From assembly GCA_002077065.1 (NCBI GenBank), contig NAJO01000066.1:1-64000 (forward strand): a DNA stretch of 64,000 nucleotides, in the 5' to 3' direction. The notes under the pieces were generated by a model. That model worked only from the letters and a program-made list of their open reading frames with translations, was not told the DNA's origin and did no database searches. A program made the position numbers and the translations under genes. Below, in pieces: positions 22,231 through 32,644 of the stretch (within the stretch, counting starts at the first letter, position 1; each line of letters begins with the position of its first letter). The DNA is from Cryoendolithus antarcticus. Taxonomy: Eukaryota; Ascomycota; Dothideomycetes; Cladosporiales; Cladosporiaceae.

Positions 22231-24699
22231 ATGGACCTTCCGACGAATGACCAAATGGGCGCACCAGCATACTTCATCTACCGCGACACTTCCGCGGCTT
22301 GCGAGAATGGCGCCGCGGCACCACTGGCTTTCTTCCCTGCGAAGGACTCGGACGAGCTCTTTGACGCTCTACGGGCGAAGTATTCGCACATCAAAAGCCA
22401 CGCCGATCGGGTCCGCGAGGCCACTATTGAATTCTTCATGGAGGAGCAGACTTCTCTCACGGTGAGCACAACTACGTCGACGATTCCGGTCATTTACGAC
22501 ACGACAGGCGATCTCTCTCCCTGGCAGCAGTCCTGGCCCTCCGAATCTATGACTACACTCAGCAGCCCTGAGACGATGTCACTCGCTACACCGTCTTTCT
22601 GCGAATATTCGCAGCAGCCGCCTCAGGTGCGACATAGCTCGGCCGGCCTGTCTTCAAGCGTGGCAAGCCCACGTGCACTCGAGAACATGACAAGCGTCTT
22701 CAGCTTGTCGACTTCGGAGCAGCCGAAGCAGCGTGTCAGGCGGAAGATGACCGAAGCCGAGAAGGTTGAGTACCGGAAACGAAGGATCTTCAAGGCTTGC
22801 GAGAAGTGCAAGGCACGAAAACGCAAGGTAAGCACTCTCCTCTAATCCAGATGATGGGCTGTGCTAATATAGTCGCAGTGCATACACAACGAACCCGACG
22901 TCGACAAGCCCACGAGAAAGGTCGCAAAGTCACAGTATGTTGCGAAACGATCGCATAGTGTACAAGAGTAATGTTCTAACCACCGAAATTTTAGGTCCAC
23001 TTCAAAGAAGAACTTGTACGCAGCTGTCCGATCGGAGGCACACGACGCGATAGACTTCGACTTCGAGTCCTTCATCAACGATATCGACGTCAAGGCACCA
23101 TCGAACGATTTCGGCGACTTTACTCTCATGTACGATGATGATCTGGCTCTAGAGATCAGCTTCGACTCCGTCTTGGACTTCAGCAACACGCAGACGCCAT
23201 TCGAGCAACCACAGCCTGGACATCAACCTCCTCTGAACTGGGACGATCAGACCTTGCAGTATGACTTTTGGCCCTCTCAGATGTCCTCGCATAACACATC
23301 TGTGGACACGCCATCGAGTGACGGCAGTCTGCAGCTGCGGCATGATTCCAGCTCTGGTGATCAACTAGACTGGAGACAAGATGTCACGGCCCTCGCGTCA
23401 GACAATACTGGACTCGGGCAGACATGGCTCGATTCGGAAGTCAACACAGCCACGGGAGTTGCGTCGCACGCCCAGCAAAGGCGTGTGGCGCCACATTCTT
23501 GGGGTGTTTCAGGTGTACTACAAGGTGACGCCGTGCATACCGTGAAGGTCAGTTACAACGGTCTTGATACTAGCAATCACAGCTTCGTGTTGTCGAGGAG
23601 TAGTGGTGGCTCTAGTCAAGACCCACGCACGCTTCAGCACGACGCTACAATCGCTCCTCTCGTCACCGATGCAGCGCCTTGCGTTGGCATTGCGACAGAG
23701 CGCGGAGCGAGCCGCGTGAACAACAGCGGGCTGCAGACGGCTATAGCGAATATCAGCGATGGTCCCATGTCTGCGAATGGGAACAATGGGACTGTTCCAG
23801 GTGGGATCACCAGGAATGGGAATGGCATCAATGGGACAAGCATCAATGGGACTATCATCAATGGGACGATCGTCAATGGGACGACTGTCAATGGGACAGC
23901 CGTCAATGGGACAGCCGTCAATGGGACAGCCGTCAATGGGACACCCCTCAACGGGACCCAGCGACCCACGCCATCAGCGACGCCTCAGCTCGCGACAACA
24001 TCAGCGCTGTCTGCAAGACCATCACCTTTCGACACTGCGCCATCGCACGCGGCGCATCGCGCCTCGGCTTCGGATCACTACGTCCAGCTCTTGACGATGA
24101 AGCGCAGAGCGAGCAACATGCCCGCCCCGCGCCCACTGCTCCAGACCATACCCATACCACCAGTTGCGCCCATCTCTCAGCACGCCAACCTCCAAGTCAA
24201 CGGCAGCGCGTACCCCTGGCTCGACACCCCGCACGTTCACAACCCCGCCGGCAACGGCACCCTCGAAGCACCCGTCAAATTGCAGCTCTCGGCCTTCGCC
24301 TCTACTGAGGAGAATGGCCGCGCTACGGAGCTGGCTGGTATGTATCGCGTCGTCACGGAGAGTGATACACAGAGGCGCAAGGATCATCACGGCAGACCGT
24401 CAGCTGGGACGAGCTTTTCTGCCATCGTAGTGGCACGGGCGCTGGTGGCTTTTGCTGTCCTCGCTTTGTGCGCTGTGCTTAGTCGGATTGCTGGTATACA
24501 CCTGGGTGTTGAGCCGACCATGCTGGTGCTCGCACTTGTGGCACCACTCGGCTCCCTCGAGGTCAAGTCAAGAAGGGATGATGCTGGCAAGCAGAGCACA
24601 CATTTGCGCAGCTCCGTGCGAAGGCTGATCGACGGCGCTGCCACGACCGCCATGATGAGCGTACTTGGACACCGGACTGTCGCGTGGACAGTCGTGTGA
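22231..24699 (+). CDS. Half-zinc-cluster protein with NGT repeats and a hydrophobic C-terminus
   Basis: Exons 22231-22827, 22879-22934 and 22995-24699 give 785 residues. A basic motif KRRIFKACEKCKARKRKC spans the first splice site, with Cys190, Cys193 and Cys200. This is the first half of a Zn2Cys6 cluster (CxxCx6C), but the second Cys triplet is absent; IHNEPDVDKPTRK follows instead. Residues about 486-538 are a tandem repeat of NGT plus two hydrophobic residues. Near the C-terminus, hydrophobic segments at about 692-715 and 727-741 look like membrane spans, followed by a basic tail. I infer a DNA-binding regulator that may be membrane-anchored, but the function is unknown. Both introns have good GT...AG sites and keep the frame. 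Confidence 0.75.
23820..23960 (+). repeat. 15-base minisatellite inside the half-zinc-cluster gene
   Basis: About nine to ten head-to-tail copies of a 15-base unit close to GCCGTCAATGGGACA. Three consecutive copies are identical and the outer copies have diverged. Because the unit is a multiple of three, copy-number change keeps the frame and adds or removes five residues (NGT plus two). The reverse strand is also open through the repeat, which explains an antisense ORF of VPLTA units. Confidence 0.9.
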
Positions 24700-25131
24700 A
24701 GGATGCACGACGAGATGTAAAAGGAGACGCAGTAGGAGACGCAGGCAAGACTTAGTGTCATGATCAGCACATAGGTTGAAGTAGAGATGTAGTTTGTGCC
24801 AGATGACTTCGAGTGCAAGCTCGATGTCTCAAGATCTCCAAAAGATGTATCGACTGCTCGGGTCAGTCTGGTCGCTTGAACGACTTACACATGCCTTATG
24901 GCGGTGAGAGCCAAGAACCGATGCGACCTTAAGCCTCCAGCTGTTTAGTGCATTGTCACTCGGTGAGCAACAGATTGAGCAGCTTCTTGTCACGAACATG
25001 CGTTGTGGTCACATAGGGCAATTTTAGACCTCTGGAGAAGCGAAGGAAGTGTGGCAGAGTGCAAGTCATCGTGCTTGTACCACTTCTGATAATACATGTC
25101 ATACACTGAACGCCAGCTGCGTGTCTTCATC
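24700..25131. other. Spacer after the half-zinc-cluster gene
   Basis: No gene or repeat recognised. Confidence 0.4.
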
Positions 25132-25410
25132 TCAGTCCTCATCTCCTACCATCGCATTTGCCCTGTTGTGACACGTCCAATACTCGCAATGGTATACGCC
25201 GGGTTCTCCTCCTGCCCTGGTCAGCCACAGTCGCCGTTCATCCGCGGGGTGCTTTAGCATAGCGGTCACAACCTCACGATCTCTTACGGTGAGCACCGCT
25301 TTCCGAAGAGGCGCCGTCATTGCGGCGGCAGCTGCTGCCGCTCTCCTTCGTACTACATTCTGGAACAGCTCGCGCACGCTCCGCACTGTGGATGTGTTTC
25401 GTAGTCTCAT
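25132..25410 (-). CDS. Small hypothetical ORF with poly-Ala (uncertain)
   Basis: From ATG 25410 the ORF codes for 92 residues: a basic N-terminal helix (VRELFQNVVRRR), seven Ala in a row, and HPADERRLWLTRAGGEPGVYHCEYW. The composition is protein-like, but no family is recognised. It follows the ORF at 25424-25816 by 13 bases on the same strand in another frame, so it could instead be the second exon or a frameshifted continuation of that gene. I found no clear intron between them. Confidence 0.3.
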   Translation of the reverse strand: MRLRNTSTVRSVRELFQNVVRRRAAAAAAAMTAPLRKAVLTVRDREVVTAMLKHPADERRLWLTRAGGEPGVYHCEYWTCHNRANAMVGDED

Positions 25411-25423
25411 GTCCGGTAGTCTT

Positions 25424-25816
25424 TCAGTCGTAGAACGGCTCCGTCCACCAGCCTGACTTCGGAGACCTCGGGGCAGAGCTGCTATGCGCTGGACTCGGCA
25501 TATTGCGGTAGCCTACTTCCACGTCCATCATCGCTGCTGCGCTCTCTCTGCGGCCGCGCTTCGTAGGCGCCTCGTCTTGGCCAATGGACCGGCTGCGCTT
25601 CTTGCTGTTCGGGACCGTGACTGAGAAGCTGCGGATCGGAGCCCAGAGTCCGTAGTTGATTGTTGATGCTATGCTTGCCAGAGTGCTCACATTGCTGCTA
25701 GACCGGGTCCAGAGTAAGTCCTTGAAGCTTGTAGAGAGTATGCCATAAGGGGTCGGGCTGGCTTGCCGGGAGGGTGTTGTTGCTGTGGAGGCAGTCGCGA
25801 AGCCGAATGCGGTCAT
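25424..25816 (-). CDS. Small hypothetical protein, Ser/Thr-rich (uncertain)
   Basis: ATG 25816 gives 130 residues. A Thr/Ser/Pro-rich start is followed by a moderately hydrophobic middle (LASIASTINYGLWAPIRSF), a basic bipartite nuclear-signal-like KKRSRS...KRGRR, and the end SGWWTEPFYD. No family recognised. The basic motif suggests a nuclear protein if real. See the neighbouring ORF at 25132-25410, which may be part of the same gene. Confidence 0.35.
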   Translation of the reverse strand: MTAFGFATASTATTPSRQASPTPYGILSTSFKDLLWTRSSSNVSTLASIASTINYGLWAPIRSFSVTVPNSKKRSRSIGQDEAPTKRGRRESAAAMMDVEVGYRNMPSPAHSSSAPRSPKSGWWTEPFYD

Positions 25817-26654
25817 TTTGGGTGCGCGTGTGATTTCGTCGTGAGCAATCCTTGGCGACGATAGAAGAAGAATTGCTGTTCCATCGCGAAGCAAAGATCT
25901 TCATACGGAATGCGTGACCTATTTTTGTCAATGGCTGGGAGTTCCGGTAGCACGAAGTCGGCGCGCAACGGCGCGACGAAATAGCCTTTGCTCAATACTC
26001 CCACCCCAGACTTCTCCGCCTTTGCGCATTGAACTATGCTCCCTCGACATAGAGTCGATACTTTTTACTCGGAAGAGGTATCTCCAAGAGACCCGAGTAT
26101 CGATCGTCGGCAATTTTGGGACGACGCTCGCTTGATAATGCTATCCCTTCCGCTGGCTCCCATTTGCAAGCATCCTCTACCCGAAACGTTTCCACCTCCT
26201 AGATCAATCTTGCCATGTGTGATACATTCTTCGCCTCTGGATACACTGGTATTGATACGCGGTGCTGACTCGTATGATTCAATGGCCTTACCGGCGATGA
26301 CTTCCCCAGTGAGGGACGCCTTGATCCGATGCTGTTGCTGGCAAGCAACGCTCTCTTTTTTCGCTGCGTTGACAGAGCACTATTCCCTACTACAAGACGC
26401 CAAAACCCAAGAGACTTGATCGAGAGTTCGCGTCTAAACCAGAGTCGATGTCGCACTATCTCTCGCCGAGACTAGATGAGCATCTCATCTATGAAGACCA
26501 AATTGGGCCATGACACTACTCCGCATACCACATGAAGCAGCACTCCAAACGAGTCTTGGGGTTTCAAGAACAGGATACGAGTTCTTGAGTACTGACCTCG
26601 TCCTACCTTGACCATGAACCATGCTCGCATGCCATTTTAGCATGGCATGTCGCG
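25817..26654. other. Spacer upstream of the GH43 gene
   Basis: Short overlapping ORFs only. It holds the promoters of the GH43 gene (+) and of the small ORF pair (-). Confidence 0.35.
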
Positions 26655-27668
26655 ATGTTCTTTGTGTCTTTGCTGTATAGTTCCCTTCTCACAGTCCTTA
26701 CCTTAGCATCACCCCTTCCAACAGCTCTCGAAGCACCCACACTCGTTACCCGTGGCACCGACCGCGTTCCCATACTACTTGGCGCAAATTTCCCTGATCC
26801 GGGCTTCATACGCACCTCCACCGGCTGGCACGCCTTCAGCACCAACGCGCGCACAAACAACAATTGGACTCACGTCCAGTATGCCTACACCCCGGACTGG
26901 AAGAACTGGCACTTCACTTCCGGTCAAGATGTCATGCCCACGCTGGCCTCGTGGATAGACCCTTCCTCGCCTAGAGTATGGGCTCCAGACGTGAATGACC
27001 TGCCGGACGGGACGTACATCATGTACTACTGCGCAGCTCTCAAATCCCAAACAAACCTCCACTGCATCAGCTACGCAACTAGCAAGAACGTCGAGGGTCC
27101 TTACGTAGACTCCAGCTCGAGTCCATTCATCTGTCCGCAGGGCGCAGGTGGTGCGATCGATCCGGCTGGCTTTTTTGATGCAAAGACGAACAAACGCTAC
27201 GTCGTCTACAAAGTCGACGGTAATGCCATTGGCCATGGCGGAGAATGCGGAAACACAGTGCCTCCCATTGTGGGGACACCTCTGCTACTGCAACAAGTTT
27301 CCACCGATGGCTTCACGAAGATTGGATCCCCGGTCCAGCTCATCACGAACGAAGAGAGCGACGGCCCCTACGTCGAGGCACCTTCGCTCTCCTACTTGAA
27401 CGGCAAATACATTCTGTTCTACTCGCCACAGTGCTATCTCACATCGAAGTACTCGGTTAGCTACGCAACGTCAGACAGTATCACGGGCCCGTACACGAGA
27501 GCCACGAACTTCCTGTTCTCGACTGGTAGCGACGGCATGGTTGCGCCTGGCGGGTTAGACATTGCTGTGAATGGCGATCATGCGATGTGGCATGCGAATT
27601 ATGGATTGGGCAGAGCAGCGTATACTGGGATATTAAAGTTAAGTGGAGGAGTGGTGACGGCGACGTAG
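26655..27668 (+). CDS. Secreted glycoside hydrolase family 43 protein
   Basis: Single exon, 337 residues. The hydrophobic start MFFVSLLYSSLLTVLTLASP is a signal peptide with probable cleavage near residue 20-26, so the enzyme is secreted. The five-bladed propeller of GH43 is indicated by the catalytic base Asp48 in NFPDPGF, the pKa-modulating Asp169 in GAIDPAGFF, and the general acid Glu241 in VEAPSL, at usual spacing. GH43 enzymes cleave arabinan or xylan side chains (arabinanase, arabinofuranosidase, beta-xylosidase). The sequence alone does not decide which. Length fits a single-domain GH43 without a binding module. Confidence 0.92.
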   Translation: MFFVSLLYSSLLTVLTLASPLPTALEAPTLVTRGTDRVPILLGANFPDPGFIRTSTGWHAFSTNARTNNNWTHVQYAYTPDWKNWHFTSGQDVMPTLASWIDPSSPRVWAPDVNDLPDGTYIMYYCAALKSQTNLHCISYATSKNVEGPYVDSSSSPFICPQGAGGAIDPAGFFDAKTNKRYVVYKVDGNAIGHGGECGNTVPPIVGTPLLLQQVSTDGFTKIGSPVQLITNEESDGPYVEAPSLSYLNGKYILFYSPQCYLTSKYSVSYATSDSITGPYTRATNFLFSTGSDGMVAPGGLDIAVNGDHAMWHANYGLGRAAYTGILKLSGGVVTAT

Positions 27669-28237
27669 CGCTGGGGCTGAGGATGCCTTCGCTTTGCCTG
27701 GTGGCCAGGGACCATAGCAGCGCATGCATCATGACAAAAGATTCAGTGCAGCAGATAGAGGCAGTCAGTTTCCAACACTCGTCTCCGATCATCTCGATGT
27801 TCCAGCGTATATGCACTGAACTAGAAGGTAGCCATGGCTTTGAGTTGACGGTGTTCGGCTTCATGATGTCGGAGCTCAGGCTTGCACAGCCCGTGCTCGC
27901 CAAACCTCGTCAAATTGACCACAGCACAGCCTCTCTTTTTGTACATCGCCGCTCTCGACGCGCACGCCTCACACCACTCCATCCCTCTTCTCATTGGTCT
28001 GCTCGCATCTTGAATGCTTTACGTCTCAATGCGAAGTAATACACAGCTTCGTTGCGCGACGCAGAATAGCAACAAGTGTAGGCATCATAATAACGAGGTA
28101 GGTATATGAACGCTCTCTCAATACGCATTCCGCTACTGTCCTTGATCACATCACATTGCCATCCATCACTCCTGCCTTTCTATTACCCGGACTAGATCTA
28201 CACAGCATTTCCCGACTCCAAGAGATCCAAGCCCGCT
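27669..28237. other. Spacer
   Basis: 3' region of the GH43 gene and promoter of the next gene. No gene supported. Confidence 0.4.
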
Positions 28238-29404
28238 ATGTCCACTATGTTCGCTGCACCCCTAGCGCAACGCCAGCCAAGCTTCCCTCTGCCTTACGAC
28301 AGGCACTACTACGCCGAGCTTCCAGATCTGACCGAGTACGTGCCTGCACCTCGCCTGGCACCCAATGTCACAAGCAGGCCAACGTCCATTGCCAGTGAGA
28401 AGGCACCCTCGCTGCCGCCTCGGACCCAGACCGCTACACCACCAGCTTCTGGTCGCTCAAGTCCCGTCTTGAAAACACCTGATTCCGGCGCCCGACCTCC
28501 GCCCACAGCCCACAAGTCCAAGACCCTGGCAGCCTACCTTGTGCCCCTGCCTTGTCCAACAACCTCATCGATCCCACGCCGCTTCATCCTCTACACGCCG
28601 CCCGCAGCTCCGCTCTCTGCACCAGCCAATGGCACCAATGAGCCGCGCCTCACCAAGCTTCAGCGCAAATGGGAGGCTGAAGTCCGCGAAGCAAAGGAGA
28701 GCGACGCCAAGTTCCGCAGCTGGAAAGGCGTCAAGGGACGCGCCACCAAGGGCATCGATTGGGGCATGTCGAAGACCAAAGGCGCCGACGTGGAGTTCTT
28801 GACGCGTGTGCCGTCGGACAAGGACGAGGGCATCACTGAGCTCAACTTGATTTACCCGCAGAGCATGGCTGGCACGGAAGAGGAGATCACGGCTGAGGTG
28901 GTCGAGAGTCTACTGCGCTCGCATACCAAGGCGAAGAAAGACGCCATTATTGCTACAGGATTGCTGCCGGTCACAGGATTGATCGATTTGTTGGCTACGC
29001 CTGTGTGGCCGTTCGGTGGGTTGCTCGAAGTGGACGCTGTATGGCTTTACGCCAGTGTCAAGGGCAAGAAAGCAAGCGGACGGCTCACGACAGGCCTAGC
29101 GGAAGACGAGATCAAGCTATCCTTCACCCGTGCGAACGGTGCTACGGTAGTAGAGCAGTATCTGGCTGCTAGATGCCATGAGACGGATCGTGCGCTCTTC
29201 CCATCGATCGATGCGTATCACAGTGAGACCGATGTGCTCGAAGCCATCGGTTGGACTGTCTCTAGCGGGCTGCGAAGCCACGAAGACATGCAATGGGAGA
29301 TCCGCCGGGCGCAGGAAGATGTCCAGAGGGTTATGAGGAAGGCAGCAAAGGAGTGGAGGTCGACGGTCGTGAAGGCAGAGCAAGGGGCGTCAAAGGCTAG
29401 CTAG
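28238..29404 (+). CDS. Conserved-looking hypothetical protein
   Basis: Single exon, 388 residues. The first about 110 residues are Pro/Ser/Thr-rich and disordered. A structured part follows: a basic helix RLTKLQRKWEAEVREAKESDAKFRSWKG is broken by linkers, then GVKGRATKGIDWGMSKTKGADVEFL, and the hydrophobic patch IIATGLLPVTGLIDLLATPVWPFGGLLEVDAVW, which could be a membrane-associated hairpin. A C-terminal helix IRRAQEDVQRVMRKAAKEW ends the protein. I do not recognise a family. The long, intact reading frame with protein-like composition makes a real gene likely. Confidence 0.7.
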   Translation: MSTMFAAPLAQRQPSFPLPYDRHYYAELPDLTEYVPAPRLAPNVTSRPTSIASEKAPSLPPRTQTATPPASGRSSPVLKTPDSGARPPPTAHKSKTLAAYLVPLPCPTTSSIPRRFILYTPPAAPLSAPANGTNEPRLTKLQRKWEAEVREAKESDAKFRSWKGVKGRATKGIDWGMSKTKGADVEFLTRVPSDKDEGITELNLIYPQSMAGTEEEITAEVVESLLRSHTKAKKDAIIATGLLPVTGLIDLLATPVWPFGGLLEVDAVWLYASVKGKKASGRLTTGLAEDEIKLSFTRANGATVVEQYLAARCHETDRALFPSIDAYHSETDVLEAIGWTVSSGLRSHEDMQWEIRRAQEDVQRVMRKAAKEWRSTVVKAEQGASKAS

Positions 29405-30611
29405 AGCTGACTACTCGAAGATGATGATATGCTTAATGAATGCGGACATTGTAGCGTCGCGTTAGATCTATAGACCATACATTCTTCCTTGAGTCCCCGA
29501 ATCGCTTATACTTTGCTCCTACGGCTAGGGCCCGATGCGATTGCATCTGCTGTTGTAGCGAGTGCTATTCTACATGATGAATAGTCAAGTAGGTCGAAAG
29601 ATTCCCTATCGTAACGACATCGGTCTCCTGATCCTGATGGCACAGCATAACGCGGTCTCGAGGACTTGAGGTATTTCTCGTAGAGAAGGTCGAGAAAATC
29701 AATGTACGCGATCATATGTCAGCAACATGCGGAAGGCGCGATTGTAGTGCACCGCTCCTGCCACAATGTAGCATGCTAGAGTATCGCAATATCTAGAGAG
29801 CAGCCCGCGGCGTCGTTTCGGCCCGTAAGCTGCGCTCGCCGTCCACGCAGCGTTGGCTTCACGTCTGCCCCACGGGCCTGCGCTTTCTTTGCTATCACGT
29901 CTTTCACGGATGTCCTCTGAATCCCAACGCGCAGTTTGACCTACGATTAAAGCTTTGGGAGCATGGAGTGGCCGTCGAAGTCCACGGAACCTGTTTCCTA
30001 CTTCTTCGATGCGCTTTTATAGCACCACCTAACCAGCGGGTCTTCAATCCAGTGTTGCAATGCAGGCGCGACGAAAACCCTATACAGTTTCTCGCTGGTG
30101 TCATGAAACAGAGGTGATTGCTGGGAGTGACCCGGCCGGTGCAGAAATCAGTCTACGTACTTGTAGGGCGCTCACGCTGTATCAGAGCGTTCCTGAGCAA
30201 GGTCGATGTACTGTACGGTAGCAAGCAGCATGACTCGTGCTTACGTTGGATAAACATCGGCTGACCCGGCGCCAACCGAGAGCACAGACGAGCATCGACA
30301 TGAAAGCTTCGAATTGCGACATCTCTCTTGCGTGCCCATCTCCAACAGGGCTCCATATTCTCGCTCTACAGCCCAACAATGGTGTTCTCCTAGTCGAGAT
30401 CTTACCTACAATGTTCATACCATTCGGTCCATTCGGATGGTAAGCACCATTTTTGGGGCAACTGAGCGATGAGGCCATACTTGGCTGGTATGAGGCGACA
30501 CGCAATGTGACGATTGTCGTAGTATAAGGTAGGAGGTATGGAATTCATATTTGTGAGGCCACGATAGGTATAGGTGTATCATCGTTCTTCCAGTCAATTC
30601 AAGAAGCAGGA
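29405..30611. other. 1.2-kb spacer
   Basis: No supported gene. An ORF at 29506-29715 (-) starts with ATG and reads MIAYIDFLDLLYEKYLKSS, but it is only 69 residues and has no other support. Confidence 0.35.
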
Positions 30612-32310
30612 ATGGTTTTCTTCTCGCATTCCAGGAATCCAAGCTCTAAGGAGACGACAGAAGCGACCTACGATGGCGACTCGAACTCGGACTCACCCCC
30701 TGTGAAAGGCCACCACGATGTAGCCAGCACCAACAAACGCCAGATCGGCGTCATCTCAGCCTCGTTCCTTATCTTCAATCGCATGATCGGTACTGGCATC
30801 TTCGCAACCCTGAGCGATATTCTAGCCCAGTCAGGCAGCGTGGGTCTCGCGCTCTTCATCTGGGTTGCAGGCATGATCCTTGCCGCTGCAGGAATGGCAG
30901 TCTACTTGGAGTTCGGGACTGCCTTGCCGCGCAATGGAGGTGAGAAGAAATACCGTCTTCCGGAAGCCGAAATTCTTGACAACGGGTCTGTACACTGGCT
31001 ACGTGATCTTGCTTGGCTGGGCTAGCAGCAACTCGGTCGTCTTTGGCGAGTACATTCTGCACGCTGCGCAGATCGAAGTCAATCGCTGAAATCAGCGTGG
31101 TGTCGGATTGGCATGCATCTCTGCCGCTTTCTTGATCCATGGACTAGCGCTGAAGTGGGGGTTGCGGTTGCAGAACTTGCTTGGGGTCATAAAGCTGATC
31201 ATCATCCTCATCATCGTCGTAGCTGGCTGGGCCGCTCTCGGCGGTGCGCTCAAGATTGAGAAGCCGCACAACTTCGACAACGCCTTCGAGGGCACGACTG
31301 GCAGCTCGTACGGCGTTGTTACTGCGCTGTACAACGTGATCTGGTCCTATATCGGGTACAGCAACGCCAACTATGCGCTGTCCGAGACCAAGGATCCCGT
31401 CAAGACACTGAAGATTGCCGGACCGCTAGCTCTCGGGACTGTCGCTGTGTTGTACATGTGTGTCAATGTGAGCACAAGCCTCTCACAAGCGCTCACAGAC
31501 ATTAGCTCACTATCTCTCAGATCGCATACTTTGCCGCAGTCCCCAAAGAAGAGATTCTTACGTCTGGGCGTATTCTCGCAGCGGCCTTCTTCCGTAATGT
31601 CTTTGGCGAACGCGCCGAGCGCGCTTTAAGTGTGTTTGTAGCGCTCAGCGCTTTCGGCAATGTCCTCTCTGTCATCTTCTCACAGGGCAGACTTGTGCAG
31701 GAATTGGGCCGCGAGGGCATACTGCCGTTCTCAAGGTCCTGGGCAAGCAGTCGACTTTTCAATGCGCCGCTCACTGGTCTTTTCGAGCACTGGTTGGTAT
31801 CTGTCATCATCATGCTTGCGCCGCCACCAGGTGATGCGCACAACTTAATACTGAAGTAAGTTTTCCCCCGCTTTGAGTTCAAAGGGCCTCGTCACTAACT
31901 CACCTTTCAGCGTCATCTCCTACCCGCTAGCCATAGTCAACGCCTTCGTCGCACTTGGCCTCATCTGGCTCTACACGCACCGCACTGCCTACAACTGGGA
32001 CCCACCTTTCCGCGCCACGTTACCCGTCGTCGTCTTCTTCTTCCTCTCGAACGTCTACCTCGTCATTGCGCCGTTCATCCCGCCTGATGACGGCCAGAGC
32101 ATTTACGAAAGCCTGCCATACTGGCTACATTGTGTCGTCGGATAGGGAATCATCGCGGGAGGTGGATTGTACTGGCTAATTTGGGCGAAGATAGCGCCGA
32201 AGATCGGGAAGTATGAGTTGGTGAGGGAGGCTACGGTGGATGAGGTGGATGGGTGGGAGAGGCATTACTTTGTGAGGAGATCGTTGGGTGCTGTGGCAGC
32301 GGAATACTAA
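30612..32310 (+). pseudogene. Broken amino-acid permease (LAT family, high-affinity methionine permease-like)
   Basis: The start is intact: GVISASFLIFNRMIGTGIFATLSDILAQSGSVG is the TM1 signature of fungal MUP1-like APC permeases. Lesions: a frameshift near 30945-30960, where the segment joining EKKY to FRKPKFLTTGLYTGY is shortened; TGA at 31087-31089 where Trp is expected (EVNRWNQRG); a one-base loss near 31732 and a one-base gain near 31756 that restore the frame; and TAG at 32143-32145 before GIIAGGGLYWLIWAK. Two introns remain recognisable (about 31470-31520 and 31857-31911). TM segments between lesions are well preserved, so decay is recent, unless the differences are assembly errors. Confidence 0.85.
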
Positions 32311-32644
32311 ATGATGTCCGCGAGCATCGTGGTGGAACTCTATAGATTATAACAGCGGACAACAGACAACGTCGCAATCCTGCGCTGGACCTGTCCTTTG
32401 CGATATCGATGTAGGTCGAAATGATAGTATCGTTGCACGTGATGTCGCGTGCTTTCCGTGTGCTTGCGCTTGACCTTGGACTTCACTTCTCAACTTCCGC
32501 TTCCGCCCATTCTTGTTTGATCTATAGGTCACCAGACGGCCCACCAACATCTGGACTCGACAGTGTAGGTAGATCTATCTGCGCTGTGACCCAGTATCAA
32601 CGCCATGACCCAGCGACGAGTTGAACAAGAGCGACACCGCAATC
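32311..32644. other. Spacer before MED1
   Basis: No gene. Contains the MED1 promoter; CGCCATGACCC near 32602 is an upstream ATG with a short reading frame. Confidence 0.35.

Noticed and set aside
23634..23969. Antisense ORF of VPLTA repeats
   Set aside because: A mirror of the NGT minisatellite; a 15-base repeat without stops leaves the reverse strand open too.
29506..29715. 69-residue ORF with ATG start
   Set aside because: Too short and unsupported; reported only in the spacer description.
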